Source: Rhizobiaceae bacterium (lineage in GTDB: Bacteria > Pseudomonadota > Alphaproteobacteria > Rhizobiales > Rhizobiaceae). Taken from it: a stretch of DNA of 64,000 nucleotides. Location: assembly GCA_016742175.1 (NCBI GenBank), contig JACVCH010000005.1, positions 186,001-250,000 of the forward strand, written 5' to 3'. Under the pieces are notes generated by a model that was not told the DNA's origin, made no database searches, and saw only the letters and a program-made list of their open reading frames with translations. Made by a program: the position numbers and the translations under genes. This document shows, piece by piece, positions 56,515 through 64,000 of this stretch. Position 1 is the first letter of the stretch; the number at the start of each line of letters is the position of its first letter.

Positions 56515-57666
56515 TCAGCGAGCCAAATCCGCGACCACCGCGTCGAGCACGATCATGCCGTCCGCCGTCGCGCGCAGCCGCGAATTGCCGACCGGCGCGA
56601 CGAGACGCTCCTCCTGGAGCACCGCGATCCGCTTCGACGACAAGGACCGGCCGGACAACGATTCGTAGCGCGCGAGGTCGATCCCCTCGGCCAGCCGCAA
56701 CCCCATCAAGAGAAACTCGTCGGCCTCCTCGTCGCGCGTCAGCCGCTCGCCGCCGGTGATGCCATGGCCGCGCGTCTCGACGCGTTCCAGCCACGCCTCC
56801 GGCAGCTTTTCGGTGAACGTCACGATCCGCTCGCCACTCTCGACGAACCGCCCATGCGCCCCCGGCCCGATGCCGACATATTCGCCATAGCGCCAGTAGA
56901 TCAGATTGTGCCGGCTCTCCGCGCCCGGTCGCGCGTGGTTCGAAATCTCGTAGGCCGGCAGCCCGCGCGCGGCGGTCACCTCCTGCGTCAACTTGTAGAG
57001 GTCCGCCGCATGGTCCGGCTCCGGCATCACGAACTTGCCGGCCTCGTACAGAAGCTGGAATCGCGTCCCGTCCTCGATGGTAAGCTGGTAGAGCGACAGA
57101 TGATCGGCCGCATAGCCGATCGCCCGGTTGAGCTCCGCCGCCCACTGGTCGAGGCTCTGGTGCGGCCGCGCATAGATCAGGTCGAACGAAAGCCGCGGAA
57201 AGATCTCGCGCGCCAGCCCGATCGCGTGCAGCGCGCCCTCGACATCGTGCAGCCGTCCCAAAAACCGCAGATCGGCATCGTTCAGTGCCTGAACGCCGAG
57301 CGAAACCCGATTGACCCCCGCCGCCCGATAGCCGCGAAACCGCGCCGCCTCGACGGATGAGGGGTTGGCTTCGAGCGTGATCTCGATCCCGTCCGGCACG
57401 GTCCAGTAGCGCGCGACGCTCTCCAGCACCGCCCCCACCGTCTCCGGCTCCATCAGCGACGGTGTCCCGCCGCCGAGGAAGATCGAATCCACCTTCCGCG
57501 CCCCCGTCCGCACCCGCATCGTCGCCATCTCGCGGTCGAACGCAGCGGCAAACCGCGCCTGATCGACCGGTTGGTGGCGCACATGGGAATTGAAGTCGCA
57601 ATAGGGGCACTTGGCCGCGCAGAACGGCCAATGGATGTAGATGCCGAAACCCGGATCGTCGGTCAT
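56515..57666 (-). CDS. hemW: HemW-like radical SAM haem chaperone
   Basis: A 383-residue radical SAM protein. The cluster motif is CAAKCPYCDF (CxxxCxYC, residues about 16-22), followed by FLGGGTPSLM. The absence of the extra N-terminal cysteine pattern of true HemN and the length match HemW, which binds haem and helps insert it. It lies between rdgB and rsmI, a conserved position. The start is in a repeat-derived region, with GGGATGG upstream. Confidence 0.9.
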   Translation of the reverse strand: MTDDPGFGIYIHWPFCAAKCPYCDFNSHVRHQPVDQARFAAAFDREMATMRVRTGARKVDSIFLGGGTPSLMEPETVGAVLESVARYWTVPDGIEITLEANPSSVEAARFRGYRAAGVNRVSLGVQALNDADLRFLGRLHDVEGALHAIGLAREIFPRLSFDLIYARPHQSLDQWAAELNRAIGYAADHLSLYQLTIEDGTRFQLLYEAGKFVMPEPDHAADLYKLTQEVTAARGLPAYEISNHARPGAESRHNLIYWRYGEYVGIGPGAHGRFVESGERIVTFTEKLPEAWLERVETRGHGITGGERLTRDEEADEFLLMGLRLAEGIDLARYESLSGRSLSSKRIAVLQEERLVAPVGNSRLRATADGMIVLDAVVADLAR

Positions 57667-57700
57667 CTGGCGCCATCCCGGAACGCGATAGCAAGCGGAG

Positions 57701-57828
57701 CGTCATCCCGGAACGCGCATGGGAGCGAAGCGACATGCGCGTATCCGGGACCCATTCCGTGACGGGCAAGCTCACGGAATGGATCCCGGCTCTCGGCTCG
57801 CTCCGCTCGCTCTCGTCCGGGATGACGC
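57701..57828. repeat. Large inverted-repeat element, family E, copy 2
   Basis: The ends are CGTCATCCCGGAACG and TCCGGGATGACG; inside, GGGACCCATTCCGTGA faces TCACGGAATGGATCCC. A half copy (57672-57700) precedes it. It lies between hemW and rdgB in the same-direction operon. Confidence 0.88.
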
Positions 57829-57873
57829 GTCATCTTCATGCGCAGGCTCTCACCTGCATGTGCCCGCTCCAAC

Positions 57874-58521
57874 TCACCCCGCTCCCAGCATCTCGCGCGC
57901 AAACGCCTGAAACGCCCTTGCCCGATGCGACAGCGCCTCGTCCTGCCCCGGCTTCCAGCCATGCTTTTCCGCGGCGGTCATCTCGCCGAATGTGCGCTCG
58001 TGGCCGGAAGGCTGGAACATCGGGTCGTAGCCGAAGCCGCTCGTCCCGCGCGGCGGCCAGACCAGCGTTCCCGGCGCCTCGCCGCGAAAATACTCCGCAT
58101 GCCCGTCCGGCCAGGCAACGCAGATCACCGAGACGAACTTGCCCTGCCGGTCCTGCGGCGTATGCGCGTTCTTCTGGTCGAGCAGCTTTTGCGTCCGCTC
58201 CATCGCCACCTGGAAGTCGCGCGTGCCGTCGGCAAGCTCGGCCCAGTTCGCCGTATAGACGCCCGGGTCGCCGCCCAGCGCATCGACCATCAGGCCCGAA
58301 TCGTCGGAAAGCGCCGGCAGCCCGGTCGCGCTCGCCGCCGCATGCGCCTTGATATAGGCGTTCTCCTCGAAGGTCGTGCCGGTCTCGTCCGGCTCCGGCA
58401 GCCCGTAATCGGCCGCCGACTTCGCCTCGAAGCCGAACGGCGCGATCAGGTCGGCGATCTCGGCCAGCTTGCCCTTGTTGTGGCTCGCCACCACGATCCT
58501 GCGGTCGTCCAAAGTGCGCAT
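57874..58521 (-). CDS. rdgB: Non-canonical purine NTP pyrophosphatase (RdgB/HAM1)
   Basis: A 215-residue Ham1-like protein. [23 protein letters not shown] (substrate Asn/Lys), [12 protein letters not shown], and [21 protein letters not shown] are the expected motifs. It removes dITP/XTP from the nucleotide pool. It follows the VOC gene directly in the rph-VOC-rdgB-hemW series. Confidence 0.93.
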   Translation of the reverse strand: MRTLDDRRIVVASHNKGKLAEIADLIAPFGFEAKSAADYGLPEPDETGTTFEENAYIKAHAAASATGLPALSDDSGLMVDALGGDPGVYTANWAELADGTRDFQVAMERTQKLLDQKNAHTPQDRQGKFVSVICVAWPDGHAEYFRGEAPGTLVWPPRGTSGFGYDPMFQPSGHERTFGEMTAAEKHGWKPGQDEALSHRARAFQAFAREMLGAG

Positions 58522-58935
58522 TCAAAGCCCCCAGATTGTCGGGTTGGCGATCTCGAGCGAATTGCCCGCCGGATCGCGAAAATAGATGGACCGCCCGCCG
58601 GACGGCCAGCGGAAATCGGCCTCGATCGAGACGCCGTGCGCGTCCAGATGCGCCCGCCAGCGCTCGATCTCGTCTTCCGTCCCGGCAAAGCAAAGATGTC
58701 CCGCGCCGCCCGCGCCATGCGGCGGGACGGGGAGCTTGGCGTCGGGCGCCGGCGGCTTCACGGTCTGCGCCGGGTCGAACAGGAGAAGCACGCCGCCGCC
58801 GCACCTGAAGAAGACGTGCCGCCCCTCGACCTTGGCGATCCGCTCGAGCCCCATGATGTCGCGGTAGAAGGCTTCGGCGGCGTCGAGGTCGTCGACATAG
58901 AGCGCGGATTCGAGGATGGACGTCGGCGTCAGCAC
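58522..58935 (-). CDS. VOC-family protein, GTG start
   Basis: A 137-residue vicinal oxygen chelate protein with two beta-alpha-beta-beta-beta modules. ALYVDDLDAAEAFYRDIMGLE and RSIYFRDPAGNSLEIANP are typical glyoxalase/bleomycin-resistance motifs, with metal-ligand candidates His (GHLCF) and Glu (LEIAN). It starts at GTG 58935 with a GGGGGG run upstream. It lies between rph and rdgB. The substrate is unknown. Confidence 0.82.
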   Translation of the reverse strand: MLTPTSILESALYVDDLDAAEAFYRDIMGLERIAKVEGRHVFFRCGGGVLLLFDPAQTVKPPAPDAKLPVPPHGAGGAGHLCFAGTEDEIERWRAHLDAHGVSIEADFRWPSGGRSIYFRDPAGNSLEIANPTIWGL

Positions 58936-58970
58936 GAGACACCCCCCTGCGAACGCAGCGTTCCTTCGCG

Positions 58971-59087
58971 CCCCCCTCTGTCCTGCCGGACATCTCCCCC
59001 GCGAGGGGGGAGATCAGCTAGTCGCCTACCTTGACGCGCGTGATCTCCCCCCATGCGGGGGAGATGTCCGGCAGGACAGAGGGGGGC
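58971..59087. repeat. Large inverted-repeat element, family C, copy 2
   Basis: The outer arms are CCCCCTCTGTCCTGCCGGAC and its reverse complement; inner blocks are ATCTCCCCCGCGAGGGGGGAGAT and ATCTCCCCCCATGCGGGGGAGAT. It lies between the rph and VOC genes. Confidence 0.9.
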
Positions 59088-59112
59088 AACGTAGGGCGCA
59101 ACCATTACCATC

Positions 59113-59829
59113 CTACCCCATCGCCATCTTCTGCAAATCCACCAACCGCGCGATGCCCTTCTTCGCCAGCCCCAGCAACTGCGCGAATTCTTCCTCCGAA
59201 AACGGCTCGCCCTCCGCCGTGCCCTGGATCTCGACGATCCCGCCCCGTCCGGTCATGACGAAATTCGCATCCGTCCCCGCCGAAGAATCCTCCAGATAGT
59301 CGAGGTCGATCACCGGCGTGCCGTCATGGATGCCGCAGGAGATCGCGGCGACGTGGTCCTTCAGCACCTTGGAGACCTGCACCATCTGGCGCGCTTCCAT
59401 CCAGCGGAGGCACTCGTGCAGCGCGACGAAGCCGCCGGTGATCGCCGCCGTGCGGGTGCCGCCATCGGCCTGGATGACGTCGCAATCGACCGTGATCTGC
59501 ACCTCGCCCAGCGCCTGCAAATCGACGACGGCACGTAAGGATCGCCCGATCAGCCGCTGGATTTCCAGCGTGCGGCCGCCCTGCTTGCCGGACGAGGCCT
59601 CGCGGCGCATCCGGTCGCCGGTGGCGCGCGGCAGCATGCCGTATTCGGCCGTTACCCAGCCCTTGCCCGAATTGCGCAGCCAGCCCGGCACGCGCTCTTC
59701 GAGGCTCGCGGTGCACAGCACATGCGTGTCGCCGAACTTGATGAGGCACGACCCCTCGGCATGTTTGGAGACGCCGCATTCGAAGGAGATCGCCCGCATT
59801 TCGTCGGGCTGGCGCTTGGATGGCCGCAT
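59113..59829 (-). CDS. rph: Ribonuclease PH
   Basis: A 238-residue phosphorolytic RNase of full length. The family blocks are [27 protein letters not shown] at the start and [43 protein letters not shown]. It trims tRNA 3' ends. The gene is divergent from hrcA over about 160 bp, as is usual in Rhizobiales. Confidence 0.95.
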   Translation of the reverse strand: MRPSKRQPDEMRAISFECGVSKHAEGSCLIKFGDTHVLCTASLEERVPGWLRNSGKGWVTAEYGMLPRATGDRMRREASSGKQGGRTLEIQRLIGRSLRAVVDLQALGEVQITVDCDVIQADGGTRTAAITGGFVALHECLRWMEARQMVQVSKVLKDHVAAISCGIHDGTPVIDLDYLEDSSAGTDANFVMTGRGGIVEIQGTAEGEPFSEEEFAQLLGLAKKGIARLVDLQKMAMG

Positions 59830-59947
59830 GGGTGAAAGCTCTTTTCGTCCGGTTGAGGTTGGCCCCCGTCTAGCGCCCTCAACATGGCGAGGCAAAGGAA
59901 AACCGGCCACGATCGCGCATGACCAGTTCCGCACCGGGTTCAAATGC

Positions 59948-59953
59948 CTATAT
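59948..59953 (+). promoter_or_regulatory. Candidate -10 element for hrcA
   Basis: CTATAT matches the rhizobial -10 consensus exactly and lies 35 bp before the hrcA start. The -35 region at 17 bp spacing (AGTTCC) is poor. No CIRCE palindrome is seen. Confidence 0.35.
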
Positions 59954-59987
59954 CTAGAGGCATGACGCCGCTGATGATCCCGTTCGC

Positions 59988-61055
59988 ATGCACAAGGTAA
60001 CCGACCTGACGCTGACCAATCTCGACGCCCGTTCGCGCGACATCTTCCGGCTGATCGTCGACAATTACTTGCGCGAGGGCGAGCCGCTCGGCTCGCGCAA
60101 CCTGACGCGCCTGTTGCCCGGTTCGCTGTCGCCGGCGACGGTGCGCAACGTCATGTCCGACCTCGAGCATCTCGGCCTCATCTATTCGCCGCACGTCTCG
60201 GCCGGGCGCCTGCCGACGCAGGCGGGCCTCCGCTTCTTCGTCGACGCCTTCATGGAACTCGGCGACTTGACCACCGACGAGCGGCGCCAGATCGAGGCGC
60301 AGGTGCGCGCCTCCGGTTCCGGCCAGACGCTGGAACACATCCTGATCGACGCCAGCCAGATGCTGTCGGGCCTGTCGCGCGGCGCCGGTCTCGTCATGAC
60401 GGCCAAGAGCGAAGTGCCGCTCAAGCACATCGAGTTCATCCGGCTGGAGCCGGAAAAGGCGCTCGCCGTCATGGTCAGCCAGAACGGCGACGTGGAGAAC
60501 CGCGTCGTCGACCTGCCGGTCGGCGTCACCTCCTCGCAACTCGTCGAGGCGTCGAACTTCCTGAACGCGCATATTCGCGGCCGCACGCTGGCCGAGGCGA
60601 AGACCGAGATCGCGCGGCTGAAGGAGGAGACGCGGAGCGCCCTCGACACGCTGTCGCAGGGCCTCGTCGAACGCGGGCTGGCCGTCTGGGCCGGCGAGGG
60701 GTCGGGGCTTCAGGCCCGGCTCATCGTGCGCGGCCACGCCAACCTTCTGGAGAACGTCACCGCGCAGGCGGATCTCGAACTCCTGCGCCACCTCTTCGAG
60801 GACCTCGAAACCAAGGACGGGATGCTGCAGCTTCTCGACCTCGCGGAGGAGGGGCCGGGCGTGCGCATCTTCATCGGCTCGGAGAACAAGCTCTTCTCGC
60901 TCTCCGGCTCCTCGCTCGTCGTCGCGCCCTATCGCGACAAGGACGCCCGCGTCATCGGTGCGCTCGGCGTCATCGGCCCGACCCGGCTCAACTATGCGCG
61001 CATCGTGCCGATGGTCGACTATACCGCGCAGATCATCAGCCGCATGCTCGGCTGA
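59988..61055 (+). CDS. hrcA: Heat-inducible transcription repressor HrcA
   Basis: A 355-residue HrcA of full length. The winged helix at the N-terminus has [54 protein letters not shown], and the C-terminal [18 protein letters not shown] is the family end motif. It represses groESL-type operons through CIRCE. The usual downstream grpE is not in the window. Confidence 0.95.
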   Translation: MHKVTDLTLTNLDARSRDIFRLIVDNYLREGEPLGSRNLTRLLPGSLSPATVRNVMSDLEHLGLIYSPHVSAGRLPTQAGLRFFVDAFMELGDLTTDERRQIEAQVRASGSGQTLEHILIDASQMLSGLSRGAGLVMTAKSEVPLKHIEFIRLEPEKALAVMVSQNGDVENRVVDLPVGVTSSQLVEASNFLNAHIRGRTLAEAKTEIARLKEETRSALDTLSQGLVERGLAVWAGEGSGLQARLIVRGHANLLENVTAQADLELLRHLFEDLETKDGMLQLLDLAEEGPGVRIFIGSENKLFSLSGSSLVVAPYRDKDARVIGALGVIGPTRLNYARIVPMVDYTAQIISRMLG

Positions 61056-61250
61056 CATTTCCGTTTTTCGGCATCCCCTTGCGGCATGACGCAGCGGAAT
61101 ATTCTTTCGCGCCGCCCGTTGGTTAAGGGCGATTCAGAAAGGGTTAAGTCGAATTTTACTACAATTGATCGTTTCGTGGTCGGCGACGGAGTGTTCCGGA
61201 ACCAACCCGCCCGGAAGGCGGTTCTTCTCCTGCAAACGAGGTTGTGAGTC

Positions 61251-61451
61251 ATGTCTGCAAGGAAGCGAATTGAGATGAGAGAGGCTGAACTTTCCACCCT
61301 GATCACCAAGGAATTGGGATCGGAGACGAATCGCCGGTTCCTCAACCGCATGCCCGGTTTTCGAGCCGAGCAGGCGCTGCCGCAAAATCTGCGCAGCCTG
61401 CTCGACCGTCTCGACGACGCCGAAAACGGCCCGCGCACCTATCGCCACTGA
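61251..61451 (+). CDS. Small hypothetical protein, 66 residues
   Basis: A 66-residue, charged, soluble small protein (Arg/Glu/Leu-rich; no membrane segment or cysteine). It is followed 21 bp later by a strong terminator. No family is recognised. Support comes from good coding composition, a start within an AT-richer leader, and the terminator placed right after it. It could belong to the short proteins conserved in Rhizobiales. Confidence 0.6.
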   Translation: MSARKRIEMREAELSTLITKELGSETNRRFLNRMPGFRAEQALPQNLRSLLDRLDDAENGPRTYRH

Positions 61452-61472
61452 CGGCTTCGGCCTCGTTGCGAC

Positions 61473-61500
61473 AAAAAAGGCGGCCATTGGCCGCCTTTTT
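61473..61500. terminator. Bidirectional terminator
   Basis: AAAAAGGCGGCCATTGGCCGCCTTTTT is a perfect palindrome with A- and T-runs on both sides. It can end the 66-residue gene on the plus strand and rpsU on the minus strand. Confidence 0.92.
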
Positions 61501-61517
61501 GCATTCCGCTGGAAATC

Positions 61518-61787
61518 TTATGCCGCCGAGGATTCGGGGCGTGCCGGGCGGCCCGTCGGGCGTGCCGGCTTCTTCTTCATCGGCAGGAGACCCTCGCGCT
61601 GCGCCTGCTTGCGGGCGAGCTTGCGCGAGCGGCGCACGGCTTCCGCCTTCTGGCGGGCGCGCTTTTCCGACGGCTTCTCGTAGGACTTGCGCGCCTTCAT
61701 CTCGCGGAAGATGCCCTCGCGCTGCATTTTCTTCTTCAGCGCGCGAAGCGCCTGCTCGACATTGTTCTCACGTACGACGACCTGCAA
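61518..61787 (-). CDS. rpsU: 30S ribosomal protein S21, TTG start
   Basis: An 89-residue S21. The core [51 protein letters not shown] is highly conserved, with an extra basic Pro-rich tail (about 20 residues) found in alphaproteobacteria. The conserved N-terminus begins at TTG 61787 (the family has ATG-Gln-Val); no ATG is near. AGGA lies about 5-9 nt upstream. A rare start on a ribosomal protein suggests low or controlled expression. Confidence 0.92.
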   Translation of the reverse strand: MQVVVRENNVEQALRALKKKMQREGIFREMKARKSYEKPSEKRARQKAEAVRRSRKLARKQAQREGLLPMKKKPARPTGRPARPESSAA

Positions 61788-62056
61788 TGTGATCCTGTCC
61801 TTTCTCGAATTGAAATGGCACCGAACGCCGCAAAAAGCGGGCCGATGCAGCGAATTGTGCCGGAAGGAACCGACCGAACACCCCTGCGCCGCCGGGCGGC
61901 ATGATTGCGGGACCAAGGCCCGAAGCAGGGGCGGGATGACCTCTATATAGGCCCTTTTCGCCAAAAGGCAAAACCGCGTCGCGCCGCCCTTCTGGACAGG
62001 CGCGCTCCAAGGCTTTAGGCGGGGCGCACCGCAAACCCTCCGGGATTTCTGAAGCC

Positions 62057-62740
62057 ATGACGACCAGCCCGACCCTCATCGCCCCATCCGTCCTGTCGGC
62101 CGATTTCTCGAAGCTCGGCGACGAGGTCGAAGCCGTCGTGAAGGCAGGCGCGGACTGGATTCACCTCGACGTCATGGACGGGCATTTCGTGCCCAACATC
62201 ACCTTCGGCCCGCAGATCATCAAGTCGATCCGAAACCGGACCGACAAGGTCTTCGACTGCCATTTGATGATCGCCCCGACCGACCAGTACCTCGCCGCCT
62301 TCGCCGATGCGGGCTGCGACATCATCACCGTCCATGCCGAAGCCGGCCCGCATCTCGACCGCTCGCTGCAGGCGATCAAAAATCTGGGCAAGAAGGCTGG
62401 CGTCTCGCTCAATCCGTCGACCCCGGAGAACGTCATCGAATACGTCCTCGACCGGCTCGACCTCGTCCTCCTGATGACCGTCAATCCCGGCTTCGGCGGC
62501 CAGGCCTTCATCCCCGCCGTCGTCGAGAAGGTCGCCCGCATCAAGGCGATGATCGGGAACCGGCCGATCGACATCGAGATCGACGGCGGCGTTACGCCTG
62601 AGACCGCGCCGCTGGTCGCGAAGGCCGGTGCGAACGTCCTCGTCGCCGGCTCGGCGGTCTTCAAGGGCGGGTCGGTCGAGAGTTATGCGAAGAACATCGC
62701 GGCGATCCGCCATGCGTCGGACGGTGCGCGCGCGGCCTGA
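62057..62740 (+). CDS. rpe: Ribulose-phosphate 3-epimerase
   Basis: A 227-residue TIM-barrel enzyme. [43 protein letters not shown] and [12 protein letters not shown] followed by IDGGV are the metal- and phosphate-binding motifs. It interconverts ribulose and xylulose 5-phosphate in the pentose-phosphate pathway, following the Gnd reaction. Confidence 0.95.
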   Translation: MTTSPTLIAPSVLSADFSKLGDEVEAVVKAGADWIHLDVMDGHFVPNITFGPQIIKSIRNRTDKVFDCHLMIAPTDQYLAAFADAGCDIITVHAEAGPHLDRSLQAIKNLGKKAGVSLNPSTPENVIEYVLDRLDLVLLMTVNPGFGGQAFIPAVVEKVARIKAMIGNRPIDIEIDGGVTPETAPLVAKAGANVLVAGSAVFKGGSVESYAKNIAAIRHASDGARAA

Positions 62741-62760
62741 TCGCCTGAACTTATCCGCGC

Positions 62761-62820
62761 TTCGCTGGAAACTGCGATCTTTGGCGCGAAACTGTCGATC
62801 AGCGGCCGATTTCCAGCGAA
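62761..62820. repeat. Inverted repeat downstream of rpe
   Basis: TTCGCTGGAAA (62761-62771) and TTTCCAGCGAA (62810-62820) are exact reverse complements, 38 bp apart, in the gap before the membrane acyltransferase gene. There is no T-run, so it is not a standard terminator. Confidence 0.6.
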
Positions 62821-62953
62821 TTTTAGACGAGTTTTACCGCAAAATTTCAGCTTTCGTTAAGGTTTCGGCCGGGTTTTAACCCCACATTAACACATCGGCG
62901 AACTTATCCGCGTATTGCTCTGGACAAAGCCTCATCGTTCGGAGTGAACGCAA

Positions 62954-64000
62954 GTGCAGACCGCCAGCAGAGCCGCATTCGCCGACCGCGTCGGCTGGGT
63001 CGATGCCGCCAAGGGCATCTGCATCATCTTCGTGGTGATGATGCATTCGACGCTTGGCGTCGGCAAGGCGATACACGACCATGGCTGGCTGCACTACGTC
63101 GTCGAGTTCGCCCGCCCGTTCCGGATGCCCGACTTCTTCCTGATTTCCGGCCTCTTCCTCGGCCTCGTCATCGACCGGCCATGGATGCGCTATCTCGACC
63201 GCAAGGTCGTCCACTTCGCCTATTTCTACGTCCTCTGGCTGACCATCCAGTTCGCCTTCAAGGCGCCGGGAATCGCGATGGAAGAGGGCGCGGCCGCGCC
63301 GCTGCACCACTATCTGCTGGCCTTCGTCGAGCCCTTCGGAACGCTCTGGTTCATCTACATCCTGCCGATCTTCTTCGTCGTCACGCGGCTGGTGAAAAAC
63401 CTGCCGGTGGTCCTCGTCTTCGCCGCCGCAGCGGCGCTGGAAATCCTGCCGATCGAGACCGGCTGGATGCTTGCCGACGAGTTCGCCTCGCGCTTCGTCT
63501 ACTTCTTCGCCGGCTACGCCTTCGCCGCCAACATCTTCCGCATCGCCGTCTGGCTGCAGGCCCGTCCGGTGGCGGCGCTTTCGATCCTGGCGCTCTGGGC
63601 CCCGGTCAATGGCTGGCTGGTCTTCACCCCCGCGCCGGCGCATCTCGCCCATCTCCTGACGGCGGAGATAGGCCAGTCCGGCGCGACGCATGGCCTTTCG
63701 GAACTGCCCTTCGTCTCGCTGGTGCTCGGCCTTGCCGGCGCGCTGGCGGTCGTGGCGGTTGCGGCTCTGGTCGCGGAAAAGCCGTGGAGCCGCTGGCTCT
63801 CCTGGCTCGGCGCGCATTCGATCGTGATCTACCTCGCCTTCTTCCTGCCGATGGCGATTTCCCGCGCGGTGCTGATCCGCACCGGCCTCGACACCGGCAC
63901 GATCTCGGCCCTCGTCACCATCGCCGGAATTCTCGGCCCGGTCATGCTCTACGGCCTGATCCAGTTCACGGGCTACGGCCGGTTCCTGTTCGAGCGGCCC
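62954..64000 (+). CDS. Membrane acyltransferase family protein (3' end outside window)
   Basis: At least 349 residues with about ten hydrophobic segments; the frame is still open at the window end. The start, GTG 62954, is preceded by GGAG about 9 nt upstream. WVDAAKGICIIFVVMMHST at the N-terminus, with its Asp and later His, and FRMPDFFLISGLFLGLVI match the acyltransferase-3 (OafA/OpgC/fucose-4-O-acetylase-like) family. These acylate surface sugars. The partner substrate cannot be inferred. Confidence 0.8.
   Translation, partial: MQTASRAAFADRVGWVDAAKGICIIFVVMMHSTLGVGKAIHDHGWLHYVVEFARPFRMPDFFLISGLFLGLVIDRPWMRYLDRKVVHFAYFYVLWLTIQFAFKAPGIAMEEGAAAPLHHYLLAFVEPFGTLWFIYILPIFFVVTRLVKNLPVVLVFAAAAALEILPIETGWMLADEFASRFVYFFAGYAFAANIFRIAVWLQARPVAALSILALWAPVNGWLVFTPAPAHLAHLLTAEIGQSGATHGLSELPFVSLVLGLAGALAVVAVAALVAEKPWSRWLSWLGAHSIVIYLAFFLPMAISRAVLIRTGLDTGTISALVTIAGILGPVMLYGLIQFTGYGRFLFERP

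Noticed and set aside
59830-59987. CIRCE element upstream of hrcA
   Set aside because: I looked for TTAGCACTC-N9-GAGTGCTAA and saw nothing similar.

Overview
The window is a high-GC, gene-dense chromosomal segment from an alphaproteobacterium of the order Hyphomicrobiales (Rhizobiales), most like the Mesorhizobium/Phyllobacteriaceae side. Evidence: a Mur-type Fur gene divergent from sitABCD, a zur gene behind znuB, the core block rph/hrcA, rdgB, hemW, rsmI, yraN, a polA-adjacent small-RNA locus, and many large palindromic intergenic elements. I see no transposase, prophage, CRISPR array, tRNA or rRNA.

Layout. 1-4801: metal homeostasis, with the end of znuB, zur, then mur divergent from sitABCD across a Fur-type palindrome. 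4771-6459: a GH13 alpha-glucosidase. 6539-11900: an alternative haem-copper oxidase module (subunit II, fused subunits I+III, a small membrane protein, CtaG, a CopD-like protein, a DUF2231 protein). 11965-14433: an unusual fusion of an NAD-epimerase with a membrane part carrying SPW and VKOR-like modules. 14493-21473: a Liv-type ABC importer operon with an alpha/beta hydrolase, and a divergent PAS-LuxR regulator. 21728-29505: an SDR, a class A PBP, a DUF1344 protein, a Cu/Zn SOD, a LysE exporter and DNA polymerase I. 29657-29813: a probable sRNA, followed by a stand-alone Lrp ligand-binding protein.

30297-47576 is the most coherent system. It contains a kynurenine-formamidase-like hydrolase, a 2-aminobenzoyl-CoA monooxygenase/reductase, an SDR, a MarR regulator, an enoyl-CoA hydratase, an acyl-CoA dehydrogenase, an aminobenzoate-CoA ligase, kynureninase, tryptophan 2,3-dioxygenase, a complete Liv-type ABC importer, a RidA deaminase and an MFS transporter. 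Read together this is a tryptophan -> kynurenine -> anthranilate -> 2-aminobenzoyl-CoA -> beta-oxidation route with its own uptake and regulation. The divergent promoter at its left end carries two abutting 14-bp palindromes that are good candidates for the MarR operator.

47653-64000: a TauE/SafE permease, an NDUFA9-like protein, 6-phosphogluconate dehydrogenase, a TadG-like von Willebrand A protein with an acidic tract, a lone receiver protein, a cytochrome P450, the conserved yraN-rsmI-hemW-rdgB-VOC-rph block, hrcA, a 66-residue unknown, rpsU (TTG start), rpe, and a truncated membrane acyltransferase. Fourteen large inverted-repeat elements of six sequence families sit in gene gaps, several of them inside operons.
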